64,000 nucleotides of DNA from Marinirhabdus sp963799365 (GTDB lineage: Bacteria; Bacteroidota; Bacteroidia; Flavobacteriales; Flavobacteriaceae): the NCBI GenBank assembly GCA_963799365.1, contig CAWCWV010000013.1, positions 62,001-126,000 of the forward strand. Direction: 5' to 3'. The notes beneath the pieces were generated by a model. That model saw only the letters and a program-made list of their open reading frames with translations. It was not told the DNA's origin and did not search any database. A program made the position numbers and the translations under genes. Positions 54,045 through 64,000 of the stretch are shown here, one piece after another; position 1 is the stretch's first letter; each line of letters opens with the position of its first letter.

Positions 54045-54968
54045 TTAAAAAATAGCTCGTAATCCCAGACTAAAAGTTTGTCCTAAACCTTGGAAGCTCT
54101 CGCCTCTCACAAATTTCCCGTACGATGCCTCTACATTTAAAACATCTGTAACTTGGTATTTACCACCAAAGCCTAGCTGTGTGTAATTTTGAGAAAAATT
54201 GTTCCCAAAATCTATTAAAAATGCTTGTTGTGCATTCACAAAAAAAGTGGATTTTTGAGTGGGGAAATAGCTTAAAAAGGCACTTAGTGGTAAGAATAAG
54301 CTTTCGTTGGCAAATCGTTCGCCTATATTTTCGGTCGCTGGATCTGCATCAATAGCGTCTTCGCCAAAATTGTATCCAAGATCTGCCTCTGTAAAAACTT
54401 GCCATTTGTCCGCTCCAAAGGTTTTGTCGTAAAAGAATTTGGTTTCCCAGAAAAAACTGCGCTTATCTAAATACGGCGCATTGGGAACATCTTCAAAAAC
54501 CGGAATATACAAGGAACTTGTAAAAGAAAAATTACTTATATTCTTAAACGGCTGTATGCGAATTGATGGCGCAATTGTAGTAAGGCCACTACGGGAATCT
54601 GTTGTGTTATCCTCAAAAGAAAGTACATCTAGCGTACTTGCACCACCAAAGGTGTTGGCTCTAACCTGAAAAATTAATCCTACATTAATTCTTCTACTTT
54701 CGCTTACCCCTGTGAAAATTTCGGTGGTATTCGTAAAAAACGTTTCCCGTGGAATCACCACTTTACTGGAGCCCTCATCGGTACGTTCGGTTTGCGTATA
54801 AATACTGTTAAAGAACTTAATATCCCATTGCCCTTTCTCCAATAATTTTGAAGGGGTAAATTCTTGAATATTACTCTTCCCGGAGGAAGTTTCTTTTTCC
54901 TGCGCAGTCAAAGCAGTACTCGTAAAAATTAGTAAGCAAAGTGTTGCTAAATTATTTAAGTTTTTCAT
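54045..54968 (-). CDS. Outer-membrane protein, probable beta barrel
   Basis: About 307 residues from the ATG at 54968, which starts a signal peptide (MKNLNNLATLCLLIFTSTALTAQ). A frame open to 55091 would add 41 residues with no signal character. Regular amphipathic strands follow (QWDIKFFNSIYTQTER; SRRINVGLIFQVRANTFGG; FSFTSSLYIPVFEDV; SYGKFVRGESFQGL), and the protein ends TFSLGLRAIF. No family that I can name. Confidence 0.75.
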   Translation of the reverse strand: MKNLNNLATLCLLIFTSTALTAQEKETSSGKSNIQEFTPSKLLEKGQWDIKFFNSIYTQTERTDEGSSKVVIPRETFFTNTTEIFTGVSESRRINVGLIFQVRANTFGGASTLDVLSFEDNTTDSRSGLTTIAPSIRIQPFKNISNFSFTSSLYIPVFEDVPNAPYLDKRSFFWETKFFYDKTFGADKWQVFTEADLGYNFGEDAIDADPATENIGERFANESLFLPLSAFLSYFPTQKSTFFVNAQQAFLIDFGNNFSQNYTQLGFGGKYQVTDVLNVEASYGKFVRGESFQGLGQTFSLGLRAIF

Positions 54969-55104
54969 AGTTTTTTGTTTTGGATTAGATAGTGCTTCAC
55001 CTACCAACCAGGTCTTGAGGAGCAACTTGGCTGGTAAAGAGAAGGCTTTGTAATTTCTATTTTTTGAAATCCACCCTTTAGGGTTGGGCACAGGGTTCTA
55101 TAAG

Positions 55105-55818
55105 CTATTTCGAATTAAGCTGCCAATCATAGCTATAATAGCTTATTTTGGAATTGGTTGGGACTTTTTCTTTTCGGTATTTGTTGAGAAAATCTATTTC
55201 GTTTCCATCTTTTACAAAATCTTCTTTATACCATTTAAAAATTTCAGAAAAGGCTACTTTATTTCCTTTTACTTGTATAAAGTTGGGATTGTTAAGTGCT
55301 TTTACCGTTTGTTGTTGTAGCAATTTTTCAAGATTAGAGGGCGTATATGCAGTTGTAATAATTGGTGGACATCCTTTTGCACCGCATACTAGGACAAAGT
55401 GAAACCGCGGTTCACTAAAGTTGGTACGTAGTTTTTTATTTTCAATATCGTTGAGCGTTATTTTTGTTCCTCCCAACTCGTAGGTAGTTGTGTCGAAGAA
55501 TCCTTTTTTATCCAAAGGTGACTTAATTGGGTAATTATCTATAATCCCTTTTATGACTGAAAGGTTATATGCGTTAATCCAAAAGGCCTGATACGTTTTA
55601 GCTTCGGAAGTAGTAACCGAAATGTCTTTTGCCAGATTTAATACTGAAGATAGCGCTTCAGGGTTTTGAGAAATGGCTTTATAGTCTACTTTTCCGTCGG
55701 AAATATACGTGCTAAAAAAGCTGTCGGCTTCATCAAAGAATGTGGAAACTTGCTGTGAAATTCCAGAGGTAACCGAAAAAAATGTAAGTAAAAATGTGAG
55801 TAGTGCGAGTTTTTTCAT
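55105..55818 (-). CDS. DUF547-domain protein (third copy in the window)
   Basis: 237 residues. A signal peptide (MKKLALLTFLLTFFSVTSGISQ, no lipobox Cys) precedes DUF547: KVDYKAISQNPEALSSVL, QAFWINAYNLSVIKGII, RFHFVLVCGAKGCPPII and SEIFKWYKEDFV. Compared with the two lipoproteins at 48211 and 49234, the INCAS segment is replaced by LVCGAKGCP, keeping the cysteines. It lies outside the arsenosugar locus, next to a barrel gene. Confidence 0.9.
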   Translation of the reverse strand: MKKLALLTFLLTFFSVTSGISQQVSTFFDEADSFFSTYISDGKVDYKAISQNPEALSSVLNLAKDISVTTSEAKTYQAFWINAYNLSVIKGIIDNYPIKSPLDKKGFFDTTTYELGGTKITLNDIENKKLRTNFSEPRFHFVLVCGAKGCPPIITTAYTPSNLEKLLQQQTVKALNNPNFIQVKGNKVAFSEIFKWYKEDFVKDGNEIDFLNKYRKEKVPTNSKISYYSYDWQLNSK

Positions 55819-56033
55819 TTTAAATATTTTATGGGCAATGAGTCATAACTATTCCAAATTGCTTACAACGCTATTCTTTAAATTTTTTAAAAAAACATCT
55901 TAAACTATATAGATACAAGGAAGTTAACAATTAAAAAAAATCAATTTCAGTTTTCTTGTAATGTTTACGTAAATTGAAACGACCTAATTGGGAACCTATC
56001 CAAAAATAGCCACCTGTCTTTACGGGAATATCT

Positions 56034-57335
<1,302 letters not shown>

Positions 57336-57339
57336 TCGT

Positions 57340-59241
57340 ATGAGCTCCATTCAAAGAGATATGTCCTTAACCGGGCAGCCGCCAAAAACGATAAACACCC
57401 AACAAAAAATTGCATCTGTAATAGGGTTGGCAGGTTTAGCTATTTTATTTATAGCGTTGTTTAATGTCAATTTCCCTAATAAAACGCTATGGTTATCGCT
57501 TTCGCTTATTTCAATTGCTGTTGGGACCATTTGGTTTGGAAAAGCAGCGTACTTAAACAAACACGAAGGCATCAAAAATGACGGAGTTTATTTCAAATCA
57601 TTAACCTCGCGTGGGTTTTGGGGATGGATTTTAGGAATTACCATGACACTTTTCTATATAGTGTTGTATTGGTTTCCGCAATACTTAGGCCTAGTACAAG
57701 ATGGGGACAACACGGGCGCTATTTCTTTATTTGACCCATTGAGCAAATTTTTGAGTGGTAACCCCGCCAGTCAATGGTTTCTCTACGGAACACTATATAC
57801 ACTCGCCATTCTTGCTTTTGGAATAAAATTTATATGGAAATACAGACACAACCGGTACGAGATTATCCGTACCTGCTCTGTGATGTTTTTTCAGTTATCC
57901 TTTGCTTTTGTAATTCCTGAAATTTTAGTACGCTTAAATCAACCTTACTACGATTTTAAAAATGTTTGGCCTTTAAATTATGATCTCTTTGCAGGCTATA
58001 AAATAGACGAATTTATAAGTGCGGGAGATGTAGGTTTAATTATGCTCATCTTCGGGTTACTTTCAGTATTTGTGATTACCCCTATCCTTACCTACAAATT
58101 TGGGAAACGCTGGTACTGTAGTTGGGTGTGTGGTTGTGGCGGTCTGGCCGAAACCGCCGGAGACCCGTTCCGACATTTAAGTGATAAACGTCAGGTAGCC
58201 TGGAAAGTAGAACGATGGGTTATCCATAGTGTTGTTGTGTTTGTGACGGTGATGACCACCGCTGTTGTTTTTTCCTATTTGCAAGGAAACGAATCAGCAA
58301 CTATTAGTGAGTGGAGCAATCTAGAAAATAAAATGGTATTTATGAGCGATGCTGAAGGGAAGCCACTCAACGAACGCATCTTGGCAGCTCAAAAAGCTGG
58401 GGCAAGCAGTGTCGTATTTTTAAACACAGACCCAAATACTAAAGCTCCTTCACTAGAAAATACGGAAGGAATCATTATAGATTATTTTTTTGCTTCTGAA
58501 GCTGAAAACAAAGAAGCCCTTACTAAAATAAATCAAGGAAAAGCTGCTACGCTCATACCCGATAAAGCCGAAGGATCTAATTTTAATGTAAGCGAAGGAC
58601 AAGAAGCCACCTATTACGATAACTTATGGCTTAGTAAAGAGTTTTTTGTCTGGTTTGTTATTGGTTTACTTACGCTGGTATTTGCATGGGTCATGCTTTT
58701 TAAAAGAGAGGAATTGGCCAAAGATGCTAAATACGGTGCCGTTGGGTACTTTGTAGTCGTTATTTCAATTTTATTATTTACGTATTTTAGTAGTCCTGGC
58801 AAGCTATTCTTTTTTGATGCCTATCAGCTTCGTAAAAGCTACGGGTTTTTAATTGGCGCTATGTTTAGTGGTGTAATTGGTGTAGGCTTCTACCCTATTT
58901 TCGGGAGCCGGGTTTGGTGTAGATTTGGCTGCCCAATGGCTGCTATATTAGGATTTCAGCAACGGTTATTTTCAAAATTTAGAATCACAACCAACGGCGG
59001 ACAATGCATTTCATGTGGGAACTGCTCTACCTATTGCGAAATGGGCATAGACGTTCGTGCCTATGCCCAGAAAGGCGAAAATATTGTGCGAAGTAGCTGT
59101 GTAGGTTGCGGAATATGCTCCGCTGTGTGCCCGCGTGGGGTATTGAAATTGGAGAATGATAGTATGAATGGTCGTATTGATGGTAATCAAGTACTGTTGG
59201 GGAACGATGTTAATTTAATGGAATTGATGAATAACAAATAA
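57340..59241 (+). CDS. Membrane-bound 4Fe-4S protein (NapH/CcoG-like)
   Basis: 633 residues. About ten transmembrane segments. NapH/NosR-type cysteine motifs flank membrane helices: CSWVCGCGG near residue 265 and CRFGCP near 527. Two ferredoxin-type clusters follow at the C-terminus (CISCGNCSTYCEMG; CVGCGICSAVCPRG). A large soluble loop lies at about residues 320-430. Probably a membrane electron-transfer unit working with the oxidoreductase encoded just upstream. The physiological donor and acceptor are not known. Confidence 0.9.
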   Translation: MSSIQRDMSLTGQPPKTINTQQKIASVIGLAGLAILFIALFNVNFPNKTLWLSLSLISIAVGTIWFGKAAYLNKHEGIKNDGVYFKSLTSRGFWGWILGITMTLFYIVLYWFPQYLGLVQDGDNTGAISLFDPLSKFLSGNPASQWFLYGTLYTLAILAFGIKFIWKYRHNRYEIIRTCSVMFFQLSFAFVIPEILVRLNQPYYDFKNVWPLNYDLFAGYKIDEFISAGDVGLIMLIFGLLSVFVITPILTYKFGKRWYCSWVCGCGGLAETAGDPFRHLSDKRQVAWKVERWVIHSVVVFVTVMTTAVVFSYLQGNESATISEWSNLENKMVFMSDAEGKPLNERILAAQKAGASSVVFLNTDPNTKAPSLENTEGIIIDYFFASEAENKEALTKINQGKAATLIPDKAEGSNFNVSEGQEATYYDNLWLSKEFFVWFVIGLLTLVFAWVMLFKREELAKDAKYGAVGYFVVVISILLFTYFSSPGKLFFFDAYQLRKSYGFLIGAMFSGVIGVGFYPIFGSRVWCRFGCPMAAILGFQQRLFSKFRITTNGGQCISCGNCSTYCEMGIDVRAYAQKGENIVRSSCVGCGICSAVCPRGVLKLENDSMNGRIDGNQVLLGNDVNLMELMNNK

Positions 59242-59257
59242 AGAGTATATTTATGAT

Positions 59258-59470
59258 ATGAAAACGAAAGAGATTAAAAATAAACTTCGAGAATATATTG
59301 AAGGTGGAGATTCAGATTTGTTACTGAAACTTCACGAAACTGCAATTGAATATATTAATCAAAAAAAGCTGGATACAATGATAGCCGAAGGTGAAAAAGA
59401 CATCAGTGATGAAAATTTGCACAGTCAAGATGATGTTCAGAAAATGATTGAAACTTGGACGAAAGAATAA
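59258..59470 (+). CDS. Antitoxin-like protein of a ParE-type pair
   Basis: 70 residues, highly charged and helical (KIKNKLREYIEGGDSDLLLK-like start; C-terminal DVQKMIETWTKE). It lies directly before a RelE/ParE toxin gene with a 16-base overlap. The sequence lacks a clear ribbon-helix-helix, but size, order and overlap fit an antitoxin that neutralises the toxin through its C-terminus. Confidence 0.8.
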   Translation: MKTKEIKNKLREYIEGGDSDLLLKLHETAIEYINQKKLDTMIAEGEKDISDENLHSQDDVQKMIETWTKE

Positions 59471-59781
59471 CAAAACCAGTAAAATGGACAACACGCGCAA
59501 CAAAAGATTTATATCGCATCACTAAATTCTACGCAACTCTTTATGGTCTGGATAAAGCCCGAAAGATTGCTACAGAAATTAGAGCTACCACAGAAATTTT
59601 AGAAAACCCAAAAGTAGATTTTAAGGCAATTGGAGCAATTGATGAAACCTTTACTCATTTAAAATATATATACAGAAAACTCATAACCCACTATTGTAAA
59701 ATCACCTATAGAGAAGGAAAAAATTACACCTATATAGTTAGGGTATTTGACACCCGACAAAATCTAAAGAAAAATTTATAA
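59455..59781 (+). CDS. RelE/ParE-family toxin
   Basis: 108 residues from a TTG at 59455 inside the antitoxin 3' end; no in-frame ATG is near. RelE/ParE fold: VKWTTRATKDLYRITKFYATLYG, then KARKIATEIRATTEIL, then HYCKITYREGKNYTYIVRVFDTRQN, with the conserved Arg/aromatic C-terminal strand. It acts either on gyrase or on ribosome-bound mRNA; which of these cannot be said from the sequence. Confidence 0.85.
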   Translation: MDERITKPVKWTTRATKDLYRITKFYATLYGLDKARKIATEIRATTEILENPKVDFKAIGAIDETFTHLKYIYRKLITHYCKITYREGKNYTYIVRVFDTRQNLKKNL

Positions 59782-59860
59782 TATAATTAACCCACCCCAT
59801 TTTTAACCAGATAATGTTATAAATTTAACAGAATTGAGGAAGTTTAAACATTGAGTAAAC

Positions 59861-59893
59861 AGACCCCAATGGTTTTTAAAACCTTTGGGGTCT
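59861..59893 (+). terminator. Terminator after the toxin-antitoxin pair
   Basis: AGACCCCAATGG (59861-59872) pairs with CCTTTGGGGTCT (59882-59893) with one mismatch, then TTG and no long T run. Confidence 0.5.
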
Positions 59894-59953
59894 TGTAGTA
59901 AGGTAAATCTCTAAATAGTTAGTGTCCTATTAGACCAACTAATTTTAGTATTT

Positions 59954-60280
59954 TTAAACGTTACTTTTCGACCGTTTTTGACCATTTAATGCAATAAATT
60001 GTTTGTTAAGAAGCGTGTAAGTTCTTTTATTTACTGGGTTTTTGAGGGGTATGACTACTATCCCTTTGGCGTAGTAGTCATTGTATGCTTTTATGTCTGC
60101 ATTAAAATAACTCAAAGATCTTCCTGCTAAGGTAGGAATTTTTTTGTCGGTTACTATCTTATACCATTGTCCAAAAGACTAGTTAAGCATATCGTTTATA
60201 AAATTATACATTGCAACAACGCTTAATTTTGCTGTTAACAATGCTAAACCTTTCAGGTCTTCCAGACCTGAAAGGTTTTT
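59954..60280 (-). pseudogene. Decayed gene fragment, unknown family
   Basis: Minus-strand frame open from about 60280 to a stop at 59954-59956, interrupted by one TAG at 60179-60181. Upstream of the TAG it reads ...LSVVAMYNFINDMLN; downstream, SFGQWYKIVTDKKIPTLAG, RSLSYFNADIKAYNDYYAKG, VVIPLKNPVNKRTYTLLNKQ. No standard start begins the larger part. The coherent protein-like composition on both sides of a single stop suggests a former gene. I do not recognise it. Confidence 0.4.
60247..60280 (+). terminator. Strong intrinsic hairpin
   Basis: Perfect 14-pair stem (60247-60260 / 60264-60277) with a 3-base loop and seven T's at its end. No plus-strand gene immediately precedes it. Confidence 0.65.
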
Positions 60281-60326
60281 TTATATAGTTTGGTTAGTAA
60301 ACCATACTCATTGCGTCTAAAGTGCC

Positions 60327-60827
60327 ATGCCACTAAAAAAACAGTTACTTTTTCTTCTCTTCGGAATTATTTGCACAACGCTATCCCTTGCAATAAATCA
60401 TTCAACCGAAAAAAACTACGCTAAAGAATACTACGCCACCGGCACTCTAAAAGCGGAAGGTTGGGAAATGGGCACTACTAAAACCGATTATTGGTATTTC
60501 TATCATCCTAATGGCGAAGTAGCATCCAAAGGAAGTTTCAGCAATGACAAAAAAGAAGGCTATTGGTATTATTTTACTGAAAATGGAATTCTCGATAAAG
60601 AAGGTCATTATAAAAACGGGATTGCCCAGGATTGGTGGATTTTTTACGATATTACAACCCAAACAGAAAATAGATTTCAGTACAAAAACAATAGGAAGCA
60701 CGGCTTTGCACTTATTTATAAAAACGGAAGCTTAAAGCGAGCTGAAGCATACAAAAACAATCAAAAAACTGGCGAATGGACTTCAATTTTCGCTTTTAAA
60801 AAAGATAACCCACACGTTTCCTTCTAA
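60327..60827 (+). CDS. Secreted MORN/YwqK-like repeat protein
   Basis: 166 residues. Signal peptide (LLFLLFGIICTTLSLA) then five or so repeats of about 23 residues of the YwqK/MORN type, e.g. GTLKAEGWEMG.KTDYWYFY, GEVASKGSFSNDKKEGYWYYF and GILDKEGHYKNGIAQDWWIFY. Such repeats form beta-strand stacks at the cell surface. The stop overlaps the start of the next gene by one base, so it is the first gene of a glycosyltransferase operon. Confidence 0.82.
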   Translation: MPLKKQLLFLLFGIICTTLSLAINHSTEKNYAKEYYATGTLKAEGWEMGTTKTDYWYFYHPNGEVASKGSFSNDKKEGYWYYFTENGILDKEGHYKNGIAQDWWIFYDITTQTENRFQYKNNRKHGFALIYKNGSLKRAEAYKNNQKTGEWTSIFAFKKDNPHVSF

Positions 60828-61522
60828 TGAAGCCAATTATTGATCTTATCATTCCGGCGTATAACGAAGCCGCTTCTATTGGGTTGGTCATAGGGGATAT
60901 TCCGCCGTTGGTACGAGAAGTAATTGTAGTGAGCAATAACTCTACAGACGAGACCGAAACTGTTGCTAAAAAAGCTGGAGCTACAGTTTTAAAAGAGTCC
61001 CAACGTGGGTATGGCTATGCCTGTTTAAAGGGAATGAAATACATTTCAGAAAAAAATGAGAAGCCCGATATTGTAGTCTTCTTAGACGGCGATTACAGTG
61101 ATTATCCTGAACAACTAACTCAATTGGTTGCACCAATTCTTAAAAAAGATATCGATTTTGTAATAGGCGCCAGAGTAAAACGACTTAGGGAAAATGGAAG
61201 CATGACATTTCCGCAGCGATTTGGAAATTGGCTTGCTACTTCTTTAATGACGCTGTTATTTGGAGCAAAGTTTACAGATTTGGGTCCTTTTAGGGCTATA
61301 AAATATGACAAGTTGCTTGCTTTGGAAATGCAGGACAAAACATACGGCTGGACCGTAGAGATGCAATTAAAAGCACTTAAAAAAAAATATTCATACATCG
61401 AAGTACCCATGAAATACCGAAACAGGATAGGAACCTCAAAAGTTTCGGGAACAGTAAAAGGTGCTATATTTGCTGGAATTAAAATTCTTAGCTGGATTTT
61501 TAAATACACGTTCAAAAAATGA
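60827..61522 (+). CDS. GT2 glycosyltransferase (polyprenyl-phosphate mannosyltransferase-like)
   Basis: 231 residues. GT-A motifs: LIIPAYNEAASIGLVIGDI, VVSNNSTDET, VVFLDGDYSDYPEQL (DxD) and MKYRNRIGTSKVSGTVKG. This is the pattern of dolichyl/undecaprenyl-phosphate sugar transferases. It ends 4 bases inside the next glycosyltransferase gene. Confidence 0.92.
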   Translation: MKPIIDLIIPAYNEAASIGLVIGDIPPLVREVIVVSNNSTDETETVAKKAGATVLKESQRGYGYACLKGMKYISEKNEKPDIVVFLDGDYSDYPEQLTQLVAPILKKDIDFVIGARVKRLRENGSMTFPQRFGNWLATSLMTLLFGAKFTDLGPFRAIKYDKLLALEMQDKTYGWTVEMQLKALKKKYSYIEVPMKYRNRIGTSKVSGTVKGAIFAGIKILSWIFKYTFKK

Positions 61523-63009
61523 TTCTTGAAACCATAATCATGGTTATTTACACCGGTGCCCTCCTCCTCATCTTGATGTATGCGCTGGCACAACTCAACC
61601 TGCTGTTCAACTATTTAAGGAATCGAAATAAAGAAGATACCTGTGCGAAATTCAACCTCTCCAACCCAAATGAAATACCCTACGTAACTATACAGCTACC
61701 CGTTTATAATGAGCTATATGTTATGGAGAGACTGCTCGATAATATTGCCGAAATGAATTATCCTATGGACAAACTGGAAATTCAAGTTTTAGACGACAGC
61801 ACAGACGAATCTTTTAACACCACAGCAATCCAGATAAAGGAGCTTCAAAAATCGGGTCTGGATATTAAGCACGTGACCCGTGCAAATAGAAAAGGATTTA
61901 AAGCGGGTGCTTTAAAAGAAGGCCTAGAAACCGCAAAGGGAGAATATATCGCTATTTTTGATGCAGATTTCCTTCCGCAGAAAAACTGGCTTTTAGATAC
62001 CATTCCCTATTTTAAAGATCGAAACATTGGCGTAGTGCAAACCCGGTGGGGACATATTAACAGAGAATATTCAATTCTTACACGTGTTCAGGCTTTTGCA
62101 CTGGATGCACACTTTACCTTGGAGCAGGTAGGTAGAAATAGTGAAGGGCATTTCATTAATTTTAATGGTACCGCAGGTGTATGGAGAAAGCAATGCATTA
62201 TAGATGCTGGAAATTGGGAAGGAGATACCTTAACAGAAGATCTTGATCTAAGCTACCGCGCTCAACTTAAAAACTGGAAATTCAAATATTTAGAAGAAGT
62301 TGAAACACCCGCCGAACTACCAGTAGTTATAAGTGCAGCACGCTCGCAGCAATTTCGATGGAATAAAGGAGGCGCAGAAAACTTTAGAAAAATGCTAGGG
62401 CGTGTTTGGCGTAACAAAGATATTTCTTTCAAAACAAAGGTCCACGGCACCTTACATTTACTTAACAGTACGATGTTTTTGAGCATCTTAGTGGTTGCTA
62501 TTTTGAGTATTCCCATGCTATACATAAAGAATGAATACGCTCATTTAAAATATTACTTTATTGTTATGAGCTTTTTTGTAGTGAGCACCTTGATCTTTTT
62601 TATCTGCTATTGGTTTACCTATAAAAAAATAAACGGTGGAGGGTTTATGAATTTCCTTGAATATATTGGGATGTTTTTTGTGTTTTTTTCCATCGCTATG
62701 GGTTTTTCGGTACATAATTCTATTGCTGTAATCGAAGGACATTTGGGAAAGAAAAGTGACTTTATCCGTACACCTAAGTTTAATATTAACAACCTAAAAG
62801 ATAGTTGGAAAGGCAATAAATACATCAATTCTAAGATTTCACCCTATGTTTTAATTGAAGGTGTATTAATGTTGTATTTCGGTTTTGGGATGTACTCTGC
62901 GTTTATTGTGGGAGACCAGGGCGGAGACTTTGGACTCTTTCCGTTTCATCTTATGCTTTTTATTGGTTTTGGATTTGTATTTTTTAAAAGCCTGTTAAGC
63001 AAGGCATAA
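61519..63009 (+). CDS. Membrane GT2 glycosyltransferase (cellulose-synthase-like)
   Basis: 496 residues. An N-terminal membrane helix is followed by the catalytic domain with YNELYVMERLLDNIAEM, VLDDSTDE, FDADFLPQ, TLTEDLDLSYRAQ and QQFRWNKGG (the D,D,D,QxxRW set), then four C-terminal helices. It is a processive-type polysaccharide or glycolipid synthase at the inner membrane, working with the GT2 before it. Confidence 0.93.
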   Translation: MILETIIMVIYTGALLLILMYALAQLNLLFNYLRNRNKEDTCAKFNLSNPNEIPYVTIQLPVYNELYVMERLLDNIAEMNYPMDKLEIQVLDDSTDESFNTTAIQIKELQKSGLDIKHVTRANRKGFKAGALKEGLETAKGEYIAIFDADFLPQKNWLLDTIPYFKDRNIGVVQTRWGHINREYSILTRVQAFALDAHFTLEQVGRNSEGHFINFNGTAGVWRKQCIIDAGNWEGDTLTEDLDLSYRAQLKNWKFKYLEEVETPAELPVVISAARSQQFRWNKGGAENFRKMLGRVWRNKDISFKTKVHGTLHLLNSTMFLSILVVAILSIPMLYIKNEYAHLKYYFIVMSFFVVSTLIFFICYWFTYKKINGGGFMNFLEYIGMFFVFFSIAMGFSVHNSIAVIEGHLGKKSDFIRTPKFNINNLKDSWKGNKYINSKISPYVLIEGVLMLYFGFGMYSAFIVGDQGGDFGLFPFHLMLFIGFGFVFFKSLLSKA

Positions 63010-63061
63010 ATAAAAATTTCTTTTACTTTAGAAGCCTAATTGCATTCAGCTAACTAACCTC

Positions 63062-64000
63062 ATGCGCATTCTAATTTCTGTAAGACATTTTATATATGTT
63101 TTGCTCATTTTGTTTTCGGTACCTATTTCTGCCCAGAATAGAGGTGGAAGTCGGTATGAAAATGAGCAAGTGGAGCTCATGCACGACAACGATTTTTTAC
63201 ATTTTACAGATCGTTGGTACACTACAGGAAGTTTTATAGCCTATCGCAAACTGTTGAATGAGCTAGACAAAGAACACGACAACAAACGGCAGTTTACCCT
63301 CCAATTGGAACAGTCTTTTTACACACCCTCCAACATTATTTCTTCTAATATTGAAGATTTCGACAGACCCTATGCCGGGTTCCTAGGCATCAACTCAGGG
63401 ATTAGTTTAATTAATGAAAATAGGATTCTGGATTTTATTTTTACTATTGGAGTTACTGGCGAAATTTCAGGTTCAGAAGGGTTACAGAGTTGGTTTCACA
63501 GTACCAACGAGTCACAAACAGCTACTTGGACTGGGCAAATAGACAATAGTACACACGCTAATCTTTACGGAAGTTATTTGAAAGAATGGTTGTTATGGAA
63601 TTCTAGTTTCAATATTTTTTTGGCTACAAAACCTAAAATAGCACTCGGCACCAAAGATTATTACTTGGAAAATGATGCTAAACTATACATTGGTAAAAGA
63701 AATGAGCTTTTAAATACAGCAGCAAACAATCAACTTGGCGCTATAAAAAACGAATTGTTTTTTGCAGTGAGGGGAGCCTATAGGCTTGTAATTCATGACG
63801 CCATGTTGCAAGGTTCTATAATTGTAGACAATAGTGAATTCACTTTAGAACCAGTAGATTCTTTATTCTTTTATGGAGCTGAAACGTATTGGAGGAATCA
63901 ACTACTTGATATTAAAATTGCGTATATGTTTTCAACCAATCGCACTGAAAGCACTGGAACACATGGTTTCACAACCCTATCTATCGCCCGTAATTTTTAA
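63062..64000 (+). CDS. LpxR-family lipid A deacylase
   Basis: 312 residues, stop at the window's last base. The signal peptide (FIYVLLILFSVPISAQ) is followed by an outer-membrane barrel with the LpxR/DUF2219 signature VELMHDNDFLHFTDRWYTTGSF (conserved Asn-Asp, Asp, Tyr-Thr-Gly) and FDRPYAGFLGINSG. The family removes the 3'-O acyl chain of lipid A in the outer membrane. Confidence 0.88.
   Translation: MRILISVRHFIYVLLILFSVPISAQNRGGSRYENEQVELMHDNDFLHFTDRWYTTGSFIAYRKLLNELDKEHDNKRQFTLQLEQSFYTPSNIISSNIEDFDRPYAGFLGINSGISLINENRILDFIFTIGVTGEISGSEGLQSWFHSTNESQTATWTGQIDNSTHANLYGSYLKEWLLWNSSFNIFLATKPKIALGTKDYYLENDAKLYIGKRNELLNTAANNQLGAIKNELFFAVRGAYRLVIHDAMLQGSIIVDNSEFTLEPVDSLFFYGAETYWRNQLLDIKIAYMFSTNRTESTGTHGFTTLSIARNF

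Larger units (their letters stand above)
59782..60326. other. Intergenic region with two terminators and a decayed gene
   Basis: About 545 bases. It holds a terminator for the toxin-antitoxin pair (59861-59893), a broken minus-strand reading frame (59954-60280) and a strong plus-strand hairpin (60247-60280). Nothing else is seen. Confidence 0.6.

Overview
The window reads as chromosome of a Flavobacteriaceae-type member of the Bacteroidota. The grounds are low GC, promoters of the TTTG/TAnnTTTG type (clearest before the tRNA-Phe gene), many SusC/SusD-, TPR- and beta-barrel-type outer-membrane genes, type III pantothenate kinase, A-rich translation starts without Shine-Dalgarno sequences, and a complete flavobacterial arsenosugar gene set. 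Genus cannot be decided from the sequence.

Layout. (1) 1-9270, minus-strand core genes: a secreted protein, a PpiD-like periplasmic foldase, a CNNM/CorC-type membrane protein, a small membrane protein, LptC, a secreted TPR protein, an outer-membrane barrel and coaX. (2) 9274-32614, a ~23.3 kb integrated element in the 3' end of tRNA-Phe. It is bounded by a 14-bp duplication of the tRNA end and has a tyrosine recombinase beside the distal end, paired TGTTTTACAC sites at both ends and subterminal inverted repeats. It has no relaxase, conjugation or virion genes that I can recognise. (3) 32676-33968, ordinary chromosome. (4) 34083-51440, an arsenosugar/arsenolipid locus: AhpD-like protein, ArsS, two TIGR04282/DUF2064-type and one TIGR04283-type glycosyltransferase, purine nucleoside phosphorylase, ArsM, rhodanese, metallophosphoesterase, two DUF547 lipoproteins, sterol-desaturase-like protein and hemerythrin. 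A SusC/SusD pair and a sodium:solute symporter lie inside it. (5) 51648-64000, envelope genes, a FAD oxidoreductase plus membrane 4Fe-4S protein pair, a ParE-type toxin-antitoxin pair, a decayed gene and a glycosyltransferase pair.

The element has modules that look functionally separate. One is a replication-like operon (a 50-aa protein, an HTH protein and a protein carrying motifs A, B and C of family-A polymerases) behind a palindromic operator, next to a serine recombinase. Another is a ParB-methyltransferase fusion directly followed by an exported TPR-CHAT protease, which faces an ECF sigma factor and its membrane TPR partner (frameshifted here). Next come a three-gene membrane/secreted block of unknown role and a type I restriction-modification operon (hsdM, unknown gene, frameshifted hsdS, hsdR) extended by a PD-(D/E)XK nuclease gene. 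The most promising undescribed candidates are the sigma/TM-TPR/CHAT module, which resembles in its parts the TPR-CHAT/Csx30/RpoE circuit of type III-E CRISPR but without any CRISPR, and the polymerase-like operon.

All functional calls are from reading motifs by eye. No database search was run.
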